DNA from: an uncultured Methanomethylovorans sp.
GTDB lineage: Archaea; Halobacteriota; Methanosarcinia; Methanosarcinales; Methanosarcinaceae
DNA: 20,900 bases
Assembly: GCA_937968035.1 (NCBI GenBank)
Contig: CALBTS010000859.1
Location: 1 to 20,900, forward strand
Direction: 5' to 3'
The notes below the pieces were generated by a model. It was not told the origin of the DNA, ran no database searches, and worked only from the letters and a program-made list of their open reading frames with translations. Both the position numbers and the translations under genes were made by a program. This document shows positions 8,562 through 16,931 of the stretch, piece by piece. Position 1 is the first letter of the stretch; the number at the start of each line of letters is the position of its first letter.

Positions 8562-11435
8562 ATGGCAACGGTAATAAATCACGAACTTCTCTTTACTACC
8601 GATTTGAAGTATTTCAAGGCGCTGCAGATTATCGGTAGCAAAACAATTTTTGACCGCTATAGATCTGCAAGTCAAATGCTTGATCAACTTGATGAAAGAT
8701 ATCGGAATTTTTTGGCATATCCCGTGAAGAACTTAGATAGGATTGAATTTCACGGAATAAAATCAAAACTGGATACTCCGCAGATTTTGTCAGATCTGCA
8801 AGGTGAGGAGGCAAAAAGGTATCAGGATATCAAAACCGAAACGCTTGCTTACTATAATAGAAAAATTGAAGAACTGAAATCAATTGATAAAGATAAGGCG
8901 GAATTCCTGGCTGATGCTCTAAAATCGGTTGATGACCGCTTTGTATATTGCTATGACAATAAAGTTGTTCTCGGTGCATGGGGGATGCAAATGAGGGAAA
9001 ATGTGCGGGAGGATATTACGGAAATCCGTAAAAGTTTGCCTCGAAAATCCCCGAAAGTTATTGATCCGGAGGAAGATGCCGTTTCCGAACCTGGTATTGT
9101 ACCTCCGTCAACAACGTTTAATGTTTCATTTAATCCAGGTGACAAAGGTACGCTTCAAGGTAATTCTTTTATTACCAAAGACGCAAATTCCTGCCTCAGC
9201 AATGATGAAATTCCTCAGGTTAATCCGCAGGAAGGTTACGAATTTATCGGATGGAATGAAACTCCAAATGGCTATCAGGTTACAGATGATAAGGAATTTA
9301 CGGCACAATATCAACAAATTCCTCCTGTTGTTGTCCCACCCGAAAAAATTCCATGGTGGAAACGCTTCTGGCTGTGGCTCATAGGATTGTTTGCGGGCAA
9401 AGGATGCCTGAAATGGTTGTTGTGGATAATGCTGTTCCTCCTGCTGTTGCTTCTGCTTTCCTGGCTGTTGCGCAATTGCAGCAGTTGCACCCGCCCTATC
9501 GGTGGCGGTGCGGCACTTGGTGACAACGACAGCACCTGGCTCCGGGAAGATCCTGCCCGGGGACAAGACGGCGGCATATATGACCCTTACAATCCATATG
9601 ACCCAAAACCAACACCTCCGGGCTATGGAGATGTTTTACCTCCGCAACAGGGTGTTTTACCGCCTATAAAGGATAATCCCGAAATAAGTCCCGGAAATCC
9701 TTCCATCATTGCTAATCGCTTGAATATCTTGATGGATAACGAAGATAAATCTATAATGGATCTGGCAAAGGATTTCAAAACGAAATATCCTGATGAAAAA
9801 TACAAGGTGGTTTATTACGACGATGTTGTGAAACGTATGCAAATCGAAATTCCCAAAGAGGAGCGTGAGCAACTGAAACAGGAAATTCCGTCTGCATTTG
9901 CTCCGGAGTATGAGCTTTTTGTTTTCGATGAAGCTTTGTTTGAAGGCATCAAAACACCCGACGATCCGGCAATTTCCGACCAGGAAAAATCCTGGCATCT
10001 CAAAGTAATTAATGCACTCCAGGCATGGGAAATTACCCGAGGGAACGAAGAAGTTACGGTGGCAATTGTAGATAATGGCTTCAACCTTAAGCACCCTGAA
10101 CTTAAAAGTAAAGTGGTACAGCCCTATAATGTATGGCTTCATTCGCAGGAAATTTTTCCTCAGCAGCTTGACCACGGGACGCACGTTGCAGGGACAGCAC
10201 TTGCGGCCGCTGATAACGGGTCAGGTCTTTGCGGTATTGCTCCCAATTGCAGGTTTATGCCTGTTCAAGTGGCAAACGAGCGGGATCAGATGACAACCAC
10301 CTCCGTTCTGGACGGCATTCTTTACGCTCTTTATCAAGGGGCTGAGGTAGTTAATGTTTCACTGGGAAGCCAGTTTACAGGACTTTCGGACCTGTCCGAA
10401 ATTGAGCAAAAAGACTTGATAAACAACCACTTCAAAGAAGAGGAACGTTTATGGAGACATGTTATGCGAATTGCTGCAAATCACAATTCTACCATTGTGA
10501 TAGCCGCGGGCAACGATAATATGCTGGCAGGAATTGACGCTCTGCACCGCCCTGAACTGTTTATTACTGTTTCTGCTGTTGATAGAAACAATCGCGCTTA
10601 CAGCAAAGCCGATTTCAGTAACTATGGACAGTTTTCCGATATATCAGCTCCGGGAGTTGGTATTTATTCCTCCGTCGGTAAAAATGGCTATCAAACTATG
10701 GACGGAACAAGTATGGCTGCGCCAATTATTTCAGGAGCAGTAGCGCTTATGAAAAGCCTGAACAACAATCTTACCACTAAACAAATACTCTGCATTTTAC
10801 AGGGTACAGGAGCCGAAACACAAGGCAGCATCGGCAAACTTCTGCAGTTGGATAAAGCACTGCAGACAGTAGAATCAGGCGACACTGTTGACTGTACCCC
10901 CGCACCTACTACTGGCGACGTGCAGGTTCTTCTTAGCTGGAATAACTACAACGATTTGGATTTGATAGTTACAGACCCTAACAGCGAATCGGTCTGGTAC
11001 AAAAATCGCCGTGTACCAAGCGGCGGGCAACTCGAAATTGATATGAATGTGGAATATCCCGACAGCAAAAAGCCGATTGAGAATATTTATTGGCCACAGA
11101 GTGGTGCGCCTAACGGAACCTATAATGTATATCTTTTGTATTTTAGAAAGCATGAAAACGTTGCGGAAAATGCATATAAAATTACAGTGAAGTATGGTGG
11201 AAAATCGGTTGAATATGAAGGGACTATCAGTACTGAAAAAGAAGCTGTTCATATCTGCACTTTTAGTTTAGGAAATGCCGGCAGTGATCAGAATCCGCCA
11301 GTTACAAATCCGGCTAATCCGGATTCACCTCCAGCGTACGACCAACGCACAAGGCTAGAGCAGGAACGCGACCGATTGCAGCGGGAGTTAGATAGGGTGA
11401 ATAACGAGTTAAAAAGAATAGGATCACGTGGATAA
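8562..11435 (+). CDS. membrane-anchored subtilisin (S8) with SrfA-like N-terminus
   Basis: 957 aa. Residues 1-170 are helical and include FVYCYDNKVVLGAWGM at 127-142, which resembles the motif I recall from SrfA proteins. Residues 184-250 match an InlB/Listeria-Bacteroides beta repeat (FNPGDKG, then EGYEFIGWNETP). A Trp- and Leu-rich membrane segment lies at about 283-303, with K/R before it, predicting a cytoplasmic N-terminus and a periplasmic C-terminus. A Pro/Gly/Tyr linker follows. The subtilase domain has an intact triad, D504 (IVDNGF), H538 (HGTHVAG) and S717 (GTSMAAP), plus oxyanion N651 (AAGND). A further beta domain at about 780-905 (LLSWNNYNDLDLIVTDP, then NGTYNVYLLYF) resembles YfaP/DUF2135. 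The C-terminus is a short coiled coil (RLEQERDRLQRELDRVN). There is no cleavable signal peptide; the anchor does the export. All catalytic residues are present, so it should be an active periplasmic protease. Substrate unknown. Confidence 0.85.
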   Translation: MATVINHELLFTTDLKYFKALQIIGSKTIFDRYRSASQMLDQLDERYRNFLAYPVKNLDRIEFHGIKSKLDTPQILSDLQGEEAKRYQDIKTETLAYYNRKIEELKSIDKDKAEFLADALKSVDDRFVYCYDNKVVLGAWGMQMRENVREDITEIRKSLPRKSPKVIDPEEDAVSEPGIVPPSTTFNVSFNPGDKGTLQGNSFITKDANSCLSNDEIPQVNPQEGYEFIGWNETPNGYQVTDDKEFTAQYQQIPPVVVPPEKIPWWKRFWLWLIGLFAGKGCLKWLLWIMLFLLLLLLLSWLLRNCSSCTRPIGGGAALGDNDSTWLREDPARGQDGGIYDPYNPYDPKPTPPGYGDVLPPQQGVLPPIKDNPEISPGNPSIIANRLNILMDNEDKSIMDLAKDFKTKYPDEKYKVVYYDDVVKRMQIEIPKEEREQLKQEIPSAFAPEYELFVFDEALFEGIKTPDDPAISDQEKSWHLKVINALQAWEITRGNEEVTVAIVDNGFNLKHPELKSKVVQPYNVWLHSQEIFPQQLDHGTHVAGTALAAADNGSGLCGIAPNCRFMPVQVANERDQMTTTSVLDGILYALYQGAEVVNVSLGSQFTGLSDLSEIEQKDLINNHFKEEERLWRHVMRIAANHNSTIVIAAGNDNMLAGIDALHRPELFITVSAVDRNNRAYSKADFSNYGQFSDISAPGVGIYSSVGKNGYQTMDGTSMAAPIISGAVALMKSLNNNLTTKQILCILQGTGAETQGSIGKLLQLDKALQTVESGDTVDCTPAPTTGDVQVLLSWNNYNDLDLIVTDPNSESVWYKNRRVPSGGQLEIDMNVEYPDSKKPIENIYWPQSGAPNGTYNVYLLYFRKHENVAENAYKITVKYGGKSVEYEGTISTEKEAVHICTFSLGNAGSDQNPPVTNPANPDSPPAYDQRTRLEQERDRLQRELDRVNNELKRIGSRG

Positions 11436-11466
11436 TTTAGATTATTAATATAATACAATATAACAA

Positions 11467-12441
11467 ATGAATCAAAGTAAATTTACTTTAGCCGATGTAC
11501 TTACCGTGCTGGCATCCCTTTCTTTCGGCTTTATATGCTTTCTGGGTGTAAATTTCCTGAATATCAGTAATGAAAAAGTATGGGGTATGCCTCATACTGA
11601 AGGCTGCATACTAATGGCGGTGGTTATAGTCCTGTTATTGTTCGGCACCGCCTACGGGGCAAAACTTTTCAAACGGACAAAAAGTTCTTTCAAAACTTGC
11701 TTTGTAGGGGAAGTAATACTCCTTATGTTGTTTGTCTTATTCGCTGTGTTTTTTCTAACGAAAGCCTCTCCTTTTAATCATTATTTCACTGTGACAGCGC
11801 AAAAGTCGGAGATCAACAGTAAACTCCAGGCAACCATTTCTCAGGCAGAAAATATGTTTGCTGCGTATGAAAGTTATGCTGAAGAACGTCAAAGGCATTA
11901 CAGAAATAAGCTAAGAAGTGTAGCTGCTGCAAAAAATATTAATCCAAATGAATATAGAGCGTTCGGGTTTCAACAAGGTGTTGCAGACGATATACAGATT
12001 AACACTAAAGTGTTTACTCTGCACGCCGATTTGTTCCCAACCAACTACAGTGACTCCGTTGCTAACAATGGCATAAAAGAAGTTGCTGCCAAATGGCTGC
12101 AAGAGGCTAAGAACACGACAAAAAGCTGGAAACCCATTGGTATTGTAAGTGTTGTGAATGAAATTGAGAAGAACTCAAATGATTGGCTTAATACATTGGT
12201 TACACTCTCGCAAGCAAGGGAATTGGGCGAAGAAGCCAGCTATTTTAGCTATCCTCTGTCATTTGACAATGTTAAGACGCATTTTACTGATTTACACAGT
12301 CCCACACCATTATCTGCCGGGCTTGCTGCGCTGGCCTATCTGCTGATGTTGTTATCGTGGATTGTGACGAAGCGAAGTACACGTTTCCCAGGCTTGTGCT
12401 TCCTGTTTGGATTGGGCAAATCAGATGAAAATGTTCTGTAA
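11467..12441 (+). CDS. four-helix inner-membrane protein with periplasmic coiled-coil loop
   Basis: 324 aa. Four membrane segments lie at about 8-29, 45-67, 76-98 and 282-301. The K/R-rich loop between helices 2 and 3 (KLFKRTKSSFK) and the K/R-rich tail after helix 4 (TKRSTR) place both in the cytoplasm. This puts the approximately 180-residue segment 99-281 in the periplasm. That segment begins with a probable coiled coil (SEINSKLQATISQAENMF). I recognise no family. It starts 31 bp after the subtilase gene, one of the two largest gaps in the operon, and precedes the second GTPase by 25 bp. A plausible role is an inner-membrane scaffold that connects the cytosolic NTPases with the periplasmic components, or a substrate of the protease; both are inference. 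No sequence damage is visible. Confidence 0.7.
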   Translation: MNQSKFTLADVLTVLASLSFGFICFLGVNFLNISNEKVWGMPHTEGCILMAVVIVLLLFGTAYGAKLFKRTKSSFKTCFVGEVILLMLFVLFAVFFLTKASPFNHYFTVTAQKSEINSKLQATISQAENMFAAYESYAEERQRHYRNKLRSVAAAKNINPNEYRAFGFQQGVADDIQINTKVFTLHADLFPTNYSDSVANNGIKEVAAKWLQEAKNTTKSWKPIGIVSVVNEIEKNSNDWLNTLVTLSQARELGEEASYFSYPLSFDNVKTHFTDLHSPTPLSAGLAALAYLLMLLSWIVTKRSTRFPGLCFLFGLGKSDENVL

Positions 12442-12466
12442 TTATAATTAAAACTTTAATCATAAA

Positions 12467-13825
12467 ATGGATAAGCAATATATTTTAGACCATGTTGAAG
12501 ATTTGTCAGCAGAAGATCTTGCCAAATCTATCAATCAAGGCATTGTTACACTGGATGAAATCCGAAAGACGGAGAGGTTAGACGGTTCTAAAAGGAATGC
12601 TATTTCAAAACTGATAAAGGCCACCGAGCAAGCTGATGACAATGCGTGGGAAAGAGTTCGCAGTGCCGATGAGCCAATAATAAGAGATTGGATCATTAAC
12701 AATCCCGGAAATAAGCACATTCAGGATGCAAAAAACAGGATCAATTATTTGCAGGAAGAAAGAAATAGAATAAACAATCAAAGACAGGGCATATTGGATA
12801 ATATCCGTCGTAATCCTAATAAATATACTCCGTATGAAATCCGGGACTTGCTGAATAATGGCACGGTGACAGAGCAGGAGCTTCGCGATTATTGCAATGT
12901 TCCACAGAGTGCCATTGATAATCTAAACAGAATAAAAGCACCTCAGTTAGACCTTGGCACTACACCTGATTCTATTCCTGATGGCTTTACCGAAGTGTAT
13001 TTTTGGGGATACACAGGTTCAGGCAAAAGTTGTGCATTGGGCGCTATCCTTCACATGGCAGAAAAAAGAGGTTATCTTAATCTTCTTAAGGGACCCGGCA
13101 AAAGATACGCAACTAACCTGAAAAACATTTTCTCTGACGATGGAGATGCAAATGACTTTCTTCCCGCACCAACGCCGCTTGAATCCACTCAGTATCTGCC
13201 CTTTACGCTGAAAAAGCCAAATGAAAGCAGAAGCCGTTCAGTATCACTGATTGAATTGAGCGGAGAGGTCTTCCGATGCTTTATTAACATTATGTCAAAC
13301 GAGCAGTTTCCTACAAGATCACACGAAAGTACTTTCAATTCATTGAATACTTTTCTCAAAAGCAATAACCGGAAAATTCATTTCTTTTTTATTGACTTCG
13401 ACCGTGAAAACAAACCAGATGGTAGTGGGATTAAACAAAGCGACTATCTGGCTGATGCTTCCAACTATTTCAAGAATAATGCGGTATTCGATAATTCAAC
13501 CGATGCCATATACGTGGTTCTCACAAAAAGCGATCTGATGCGCGATGATGAGGGAAACCCTGTTGAAAGAAATGAATGGATGGAATACGCAAAAAAACAT
13601 TTAAACGGACATGATTACTTAGCTTTTATCAATACTCTGAGGGACATCTGCAGAAAGTATAGCATAAACGGTGGAAAATTAACTGTGGAACCTTTTTCGT
13701 TGGGGAGAGTTTATTTCGGAGGCATATGTGATTTTGACGGTACTTCAGCTGAACGTATAGTGGAAATTCTGATGAATCGCATACCTGGCACGAGAAAAAG
13801 TATTTTGGATGTGTTAAACAAGTAA
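12467..13825 (+). CDS. GTPase-like P-loop protein with N-terminal helical repeats
   Basis: 452 aa, cytosolic. The P-loop is GYTGSGKS at 181-188, preceded by a hydrophobic strand (EVYFWG). LIELSGEVF, with E263 and G266, occupies the G3 region. A strand FFFIDFD (D310, D312) follows, and VVLTKSD at 350-356 is a clear G4 (T/NKxD) motif, favouring GTP. This arrangement resembles the divergent double-GTPase (DO-GTPase) families described in bacterial conflict systems, a family call from memory. The N-terminal 160 residues hold two similar units, EDLAKSINQGIVTLDEI and YEIRDLLNNGTVTEQEL. Between them is AWERVRSADEPIIRDWI then NPGNKHIQDA, a helix pair like those associated with effector and caspase-like proteins. 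Only 6 bp separate it from the next gene. It is unrelated in layout to the SrfC-like protein, so the operon carries two different GTPase-like switches. Confidence 0.72.
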   Translation: MDKQYILDHVEDLSAEDLAKSINQGIVTLDEIRKTERLDGSKRNAISKLIKATEQADDNAWERVRSADEPIIRDWIINNPGNKHIQDAKNRINYLQEERNRINNQRQGILDNIRRNPNKYTPYEIRDLLNNGTVTEQELRDYCNVPQSAIDNLNRIKAPQLDLGTTPDSIPDGFTEVYFWGYTGSGKSCALGAILHMAEKRGYLNLLKGPGKRYATNLKNIFSDDGDANDFLPAPTPLESTQYLPFTLKKPNESRSRSVSLIELSGEVFRCFINIMSNEQFPTRSHESTFNSLNTFLKSNNRKIHFFFIDFDRENKPDGSGIKQSDYLADASNYFKNNAVFDNSTDAIYVVLTKSDLMRDDEGNPVERNEWMEYAKKHLNGHDYLAFINTLRDICRKYSINGGKLTVEPFSLGRVYFGGICDFDGTSAERIVEILMNRIPGTRKSILDVLNK

Positions 13826-13831
13826 ACTAAA

Positions 13832-16015
13832 ATGAAAATATTAATTCACGGAAGGAAAAGCGGATATACTGTATTATTCCCTAGACCAACCCCACCGGAG
13901 TTTTATTCATATGCAAGTGATATTCAATCAATAAGCGCCAATAATTATGACGTATACTACGGGAAGAAGTTCTATACGCTTGCTTTTGTTGATGACGGCT
14001 GTGTTTTTACCAAATATATTATAGGAGAGGATGTAGAGAGGGGACAGTTAGGTGAAATCGGTATTTCTGTTTTTGTTCCAAATACCCAAAAGCTTAAGGG
14101 TGCTGATGTGAAGACTCTCCTGGATGAGTTGATTAACACCTATGCGATAAACTACATTACCATCAATAGGATCGAAGAGCCTAAAAATGGTTTTGACTGG
14201 AGTTTATTCACTTCCCTCGCAAATGATTTTGATTCAAAGTTACAATCAAGGTCTCCTGACAATGATAATGTTACGCCAGGCACACAAGATCCTGCTTATC
14301 ACTACTTTAGATCAGACAGTGAATTAATGGAATTTTTAGACAAGCCATTCCAGGAAGAATATAGCGGTTACAGGCAGATTTTGCTTATTGACAGTAATTT
14401 GCAGGGAGTTTCAAATCCTCTTAATGTACTGAGAAATTCAGGCGTCGAAGTGAATCCTGATTTGAAAAACGAATACTATTATCTTAATAATTATAAATAC
14501 TTCAAAGGCTTAAGTATCATTGCCGACGGCAAGCCTCGTTCGGAGGAAAAGCACTATAACCGGATCAGAGCAAAATGGCAGGTAGAAATCAGATATACAA
14601 AAGATTACCACGAGCCCATAGTAGCAACAGGGACTATAATAAACCGTGATTCTGATATTCACAAATATCTGGAAGTAAAAGGAAATAATATAATAATTAA
14701 TTATGATGCTCTAAAACCTGTCCCCGTAACAAAAAAAATTGTTTTTGATGTTGTAACAAAAAAGGACGGCGTAAAGGTCACTGACGCCGAAATTCAGATT
14801 GATTCACAGCCCTCGCAAAATATTCCGGATTACACTTTTTCTGGTGAAGAGCTCGGCAGAGAGCATAAAATCGCTGCCCGGAAGGGGGATAACCTGATTT
14901 CTGATTTAGTAAGAATTATACCCCAAAATTGCTCAGAGCCTTCGATTCTTTTGCAACTGGTTGAAAAAAGAGTCGTGAAAATTAAGGCTAAGGACATGGA
15001 AAATGGTGATTACATTTCCCATTTTCGGGTCCATATTACCGGTAAAGGCATCAATGATTTTACAGACAAAATAGACTTCCTTGATGATGAAATATACAAA
15101 GACTGGTATATTCAAATTCACTCTATGAGGGAGTATGATGATTCTGAATATAGAAAATTCTGTCCTGCACGAGACGAGGATGAAATCATTTTCACTCTTA
15201 CAAGGTCCAAAAGACTGCCAATTATACCAGATCCGTATGGCCATGGATGGCATCAACCGGGCTCCGACCAACCGGGAAAGCCAAAAATTTATGGCCGAAA
15301 AGCAAAGACTATTTTCTCTAAACCAGCTGTTGTTGCTGGATCAATAGTGAGTGCACTTGTGTTTCTCTTTGCTATTTTGGCTCTATTTAAAATCTTTGGT
15401 AACGAAAATGGAGAAGCACTTTGTACCACACAAAGAATTACTGAATATGTCAATGGCAATACTCTTCATCCTGATACTTTGGATCAAATAGCAGATTCTA
15501 TCTATGCCATTCTTAGTCAAATAGAACAAAAATCAACGGGACTAACTCAAGAACCGGAAAAAGCAGAAAATAACCCTATACCGAATAATGACACGCCTGC
15601 AAAATCCGGTCAAACCAGAGACCAAATCATACAGCAGGAGATTAAAACTGGTACCTCGCCCGTTCAGAGAGAAACTGTGCCTTCCGGTAAAATTTCCGAA
15701 ATAGAAAACTATTTAAAAGGTGGCGAGGTAGCATATGATAGGCTAATGCTGTATCTGCAAGATTCTGGTATTAATGATAAAAGAATAGAAGCAAGCATTG
15801 AATTATACTTGAAACTTTGGGAATTAGACGGGTCGAGGAATAATACGTATTGGTCCTATAAGAAAGAACTTCAAAATGATGATATTTTAAAAAACAGCAA
15901 ATTAATGGAATTTGTAGATTCAGAGTGCAACAAGAAAGACAATCAAATTAAGTATGTAAGTAAGTTATCTGATCAGGATAAAAAAACTCTATCTCAAATT
16001 ATAGAAATGCAATGA
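13832..16015 (+). CDS. bitopic membrane protein, possible GTPase-associated partner
   Basis: 727 aa with one clear membrane helix at about 499-522 (VVAGSIVSALVFLFAILALF), preceded by basic residues (GRKAKT). The large N-terminal part should be cytosolic and the last 200 residues periplasmic. The N-terminus opens MKILIHGRKSGYTVLFPR and continues with YDVYYGKKFYTLAFVDDG, FTKYIIGEDVERG and LGEIGISVFVPN. The HG-(3)-GY opening and its position next to a divergent GTPase make me think of GTPase-associated protein 1 (GAP1-N) domains, but the match is weak. Residues 310-460 look like one or two small beta domains (IVFDVVTKKDGVKVTDAEI, then VVKIKAKDMENGDYISHF). The periplasmic tail is polar then helical (QEPEKAENNPIPNNDTP, then SEIENYLKGGEVAYDRLMLY). 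The stop overlaps the next start by 4 bp (ATGA). Family otherwise unrecognised. Confidence 0.65.
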   Translation: MKILIHGRKSGYTVLFPRPTPPEFYSYASDIQSISANNYDVYYGKKFYTLAFVDDGCVFTKYIIGEDVERGQLGEIGISVFVPNTQKLKGADVKTLLDELINTYAINYITINRIEEPKNGFDWSLFTSLANDFDSKLQSRSPDNDNVTPGTQDPAYHYFRSDSELMEFLDKPFQEEYSGYRQILLIDSNLQGVSNPLNVLRNSGVEVNPDLKNEYYYLNNYKYFKGLSIIADGKPRSEEKHYNRIRAKWQVEIRYTKDYHEPIVATGTIINRDSDIHKYLEVKGNNIIINYDALKPVPVTKKIVFDVVTKKDGVKVTDAEIQIDSQPSQNIPDYTFSGEELGREHKIAARKGDNLISDLVRIIPQNCSEPSILLQLVEKRVVKIKAKDMENGDYISHFRVHITGKGINDFTDKIDFLDDEIYKDWYIQIHSMREYDDSEYRKFCPARDEDEIIFTLTRSKRLPIIPDPYGHGWHQPGSDQPGKPKIYGRKAKTIFSKPAVVAGSIVSALVFLFAILALFKIFGNENGEALCTTQRITEYVNGNTLHPDTLDQIADSIYAILSQIEQKSTGLTQEPEKAENNPIPNNDTPAKSGQTRDQIIQQEIKTGTSPVQRETVPSGKISEIENYLKGGEVAYDRLMLYLQDSGINDKRIEASIELYLKLWELDGSRNNTYWSYKKELQNDDILKNSKLMEFVDSECNKKDNQIKYVSKLSDQDKKTLSQIIEMQ

Positions 16016-16923
16016 ATAACTTGAAAATCACATTAGTTGTAATCGTGGTAATGGCAATCCTAGCAGGAATTTTCTTTTGGATACAGAGTATTAGACCCCC
16101 GGGTACGGTAAAACCAGTAGAAAATCCTTTTATAGAACAAATAGAGACGGATATTAAACAACTCAAATCAAAGCCTGACAACGCTTTCTGCAAGGATTCA
16201 TATAGAGAAATCGCCTATAAAATTAACGAATTCCATAAGGGAAAACGGTTTAGCACAGATCCTGCGGTAAACGATCAGGAGAAGAAAAACCTGGAAAGTA
16301 ATCTCTATGTCACTTACGCAGAAAAATTCATCTTTCAGTCAAAAACATTTTTTTGTGCCTCTCAGTGGAATCCCGATGACCTGGCATTTATTCAGGCAGA
16401 AAAGAATGAATTGAAAAGTTCGAGGCTGCTTGTCGAAGGAAGCCCTGTGGACAATGAATTTACTACCTTACAGACGGTTTTAGACAAGTACGCTGAGATT
16501 CAGTCTTTTATTTCGTCTTGTTATAGTTTTGACTATTCAGAAACAGATTTGTCTGCCCGCTTCCCCATTGCGGATGTGCAAAACAAAATCGATCGCGTCA
16601 ATAGTTTACTTGGCAACAAATTGGAAAACGTATTTGTCAATAATTGTATCCGCCTTCACGATGAGCTAAGGAAAGTTCCTCAGGTCTTATTCGAAAAGCA
16701 TGTGTATTATTTAGACAGGAAAATTGATAATTGGTCAGGGATGTATCCAAACTACAATTCTCAAAACGACTATTTTAACAATCTGTATACACCAATAAAA
16801 AATGAAATAGAAGCTTTGGATGACGTCGTTTACAATGTATCCAACCTAGACAACGAATACAACAAATTGTTAATAAAATGGATTGCCGATAATGCCAATG
16901 CATATAGTTATACATATCAGTAA
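16012..16923 (+). CDS. inner-membrane-anchored periplasmic protein, unknown function
   Basis: 303 aa. A short cytoplasmic start (MNNLK) is followed by one hydrophobic helix at 5-24 (ITLVVIVVMAILAGIFFWIQ) with no signal-peptidase site of good quality, so it is probably an uncleaved anchor. The rest, after a Pro-rich stretch (RPPGTVKPVENPF), is charged, helical and periplasmic. The periplasmic part has four cysteines, in AFCKD, FFCAS, SSCYS and NNCIR, which could pair as disulfides. I recognise no domain. Its ATG overlaps the stop of the preceding gene (ATGA), so the two are translationally coupled and their products are probably partners. The spacing to the following secreted coiled-coil protein is 8 bp. 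A structural role in the periplasm is a reasonable guess, nothing more. Confidence 0.65.
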   Translation: MNNLKITLVVIVVMAILAGIFFWIQSIRPPGTVKPVENPFIEQIETDIKQLKSKPDNAFCKDSYREIAYKINEFHKGKRFSTDPAVNDQEKKNLESNLYVTYAEKFIFQSKTFFCASQWNPDDLAFIQAEKNELKSSRLLVEGSPVDNEFTTLQTVLDKYAEIQSFISSCYSFDYSETDLSARFPIADVQNKIDRVNSLLGNKLENVFVNNCIRLHDELRKVPQVLFEKHVYYLDRKIDNWSGMYPNYNSQNDYFNNLYTPIKNEIEALDDVVYNVSNLDNEYNKLLIKWIADNANAYSYTYQ

Positions 16924-16931
16924 CATCGCAG

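Noticed and set aside
9126..10184. Long open frames on the reverse strand (146 and 175 codons)
   Set aside because: They lie opposite the subtilase gene, whose forward frame carries clear catalytic motifs. Their translations have no motif and arise from codon bias of the real gene.
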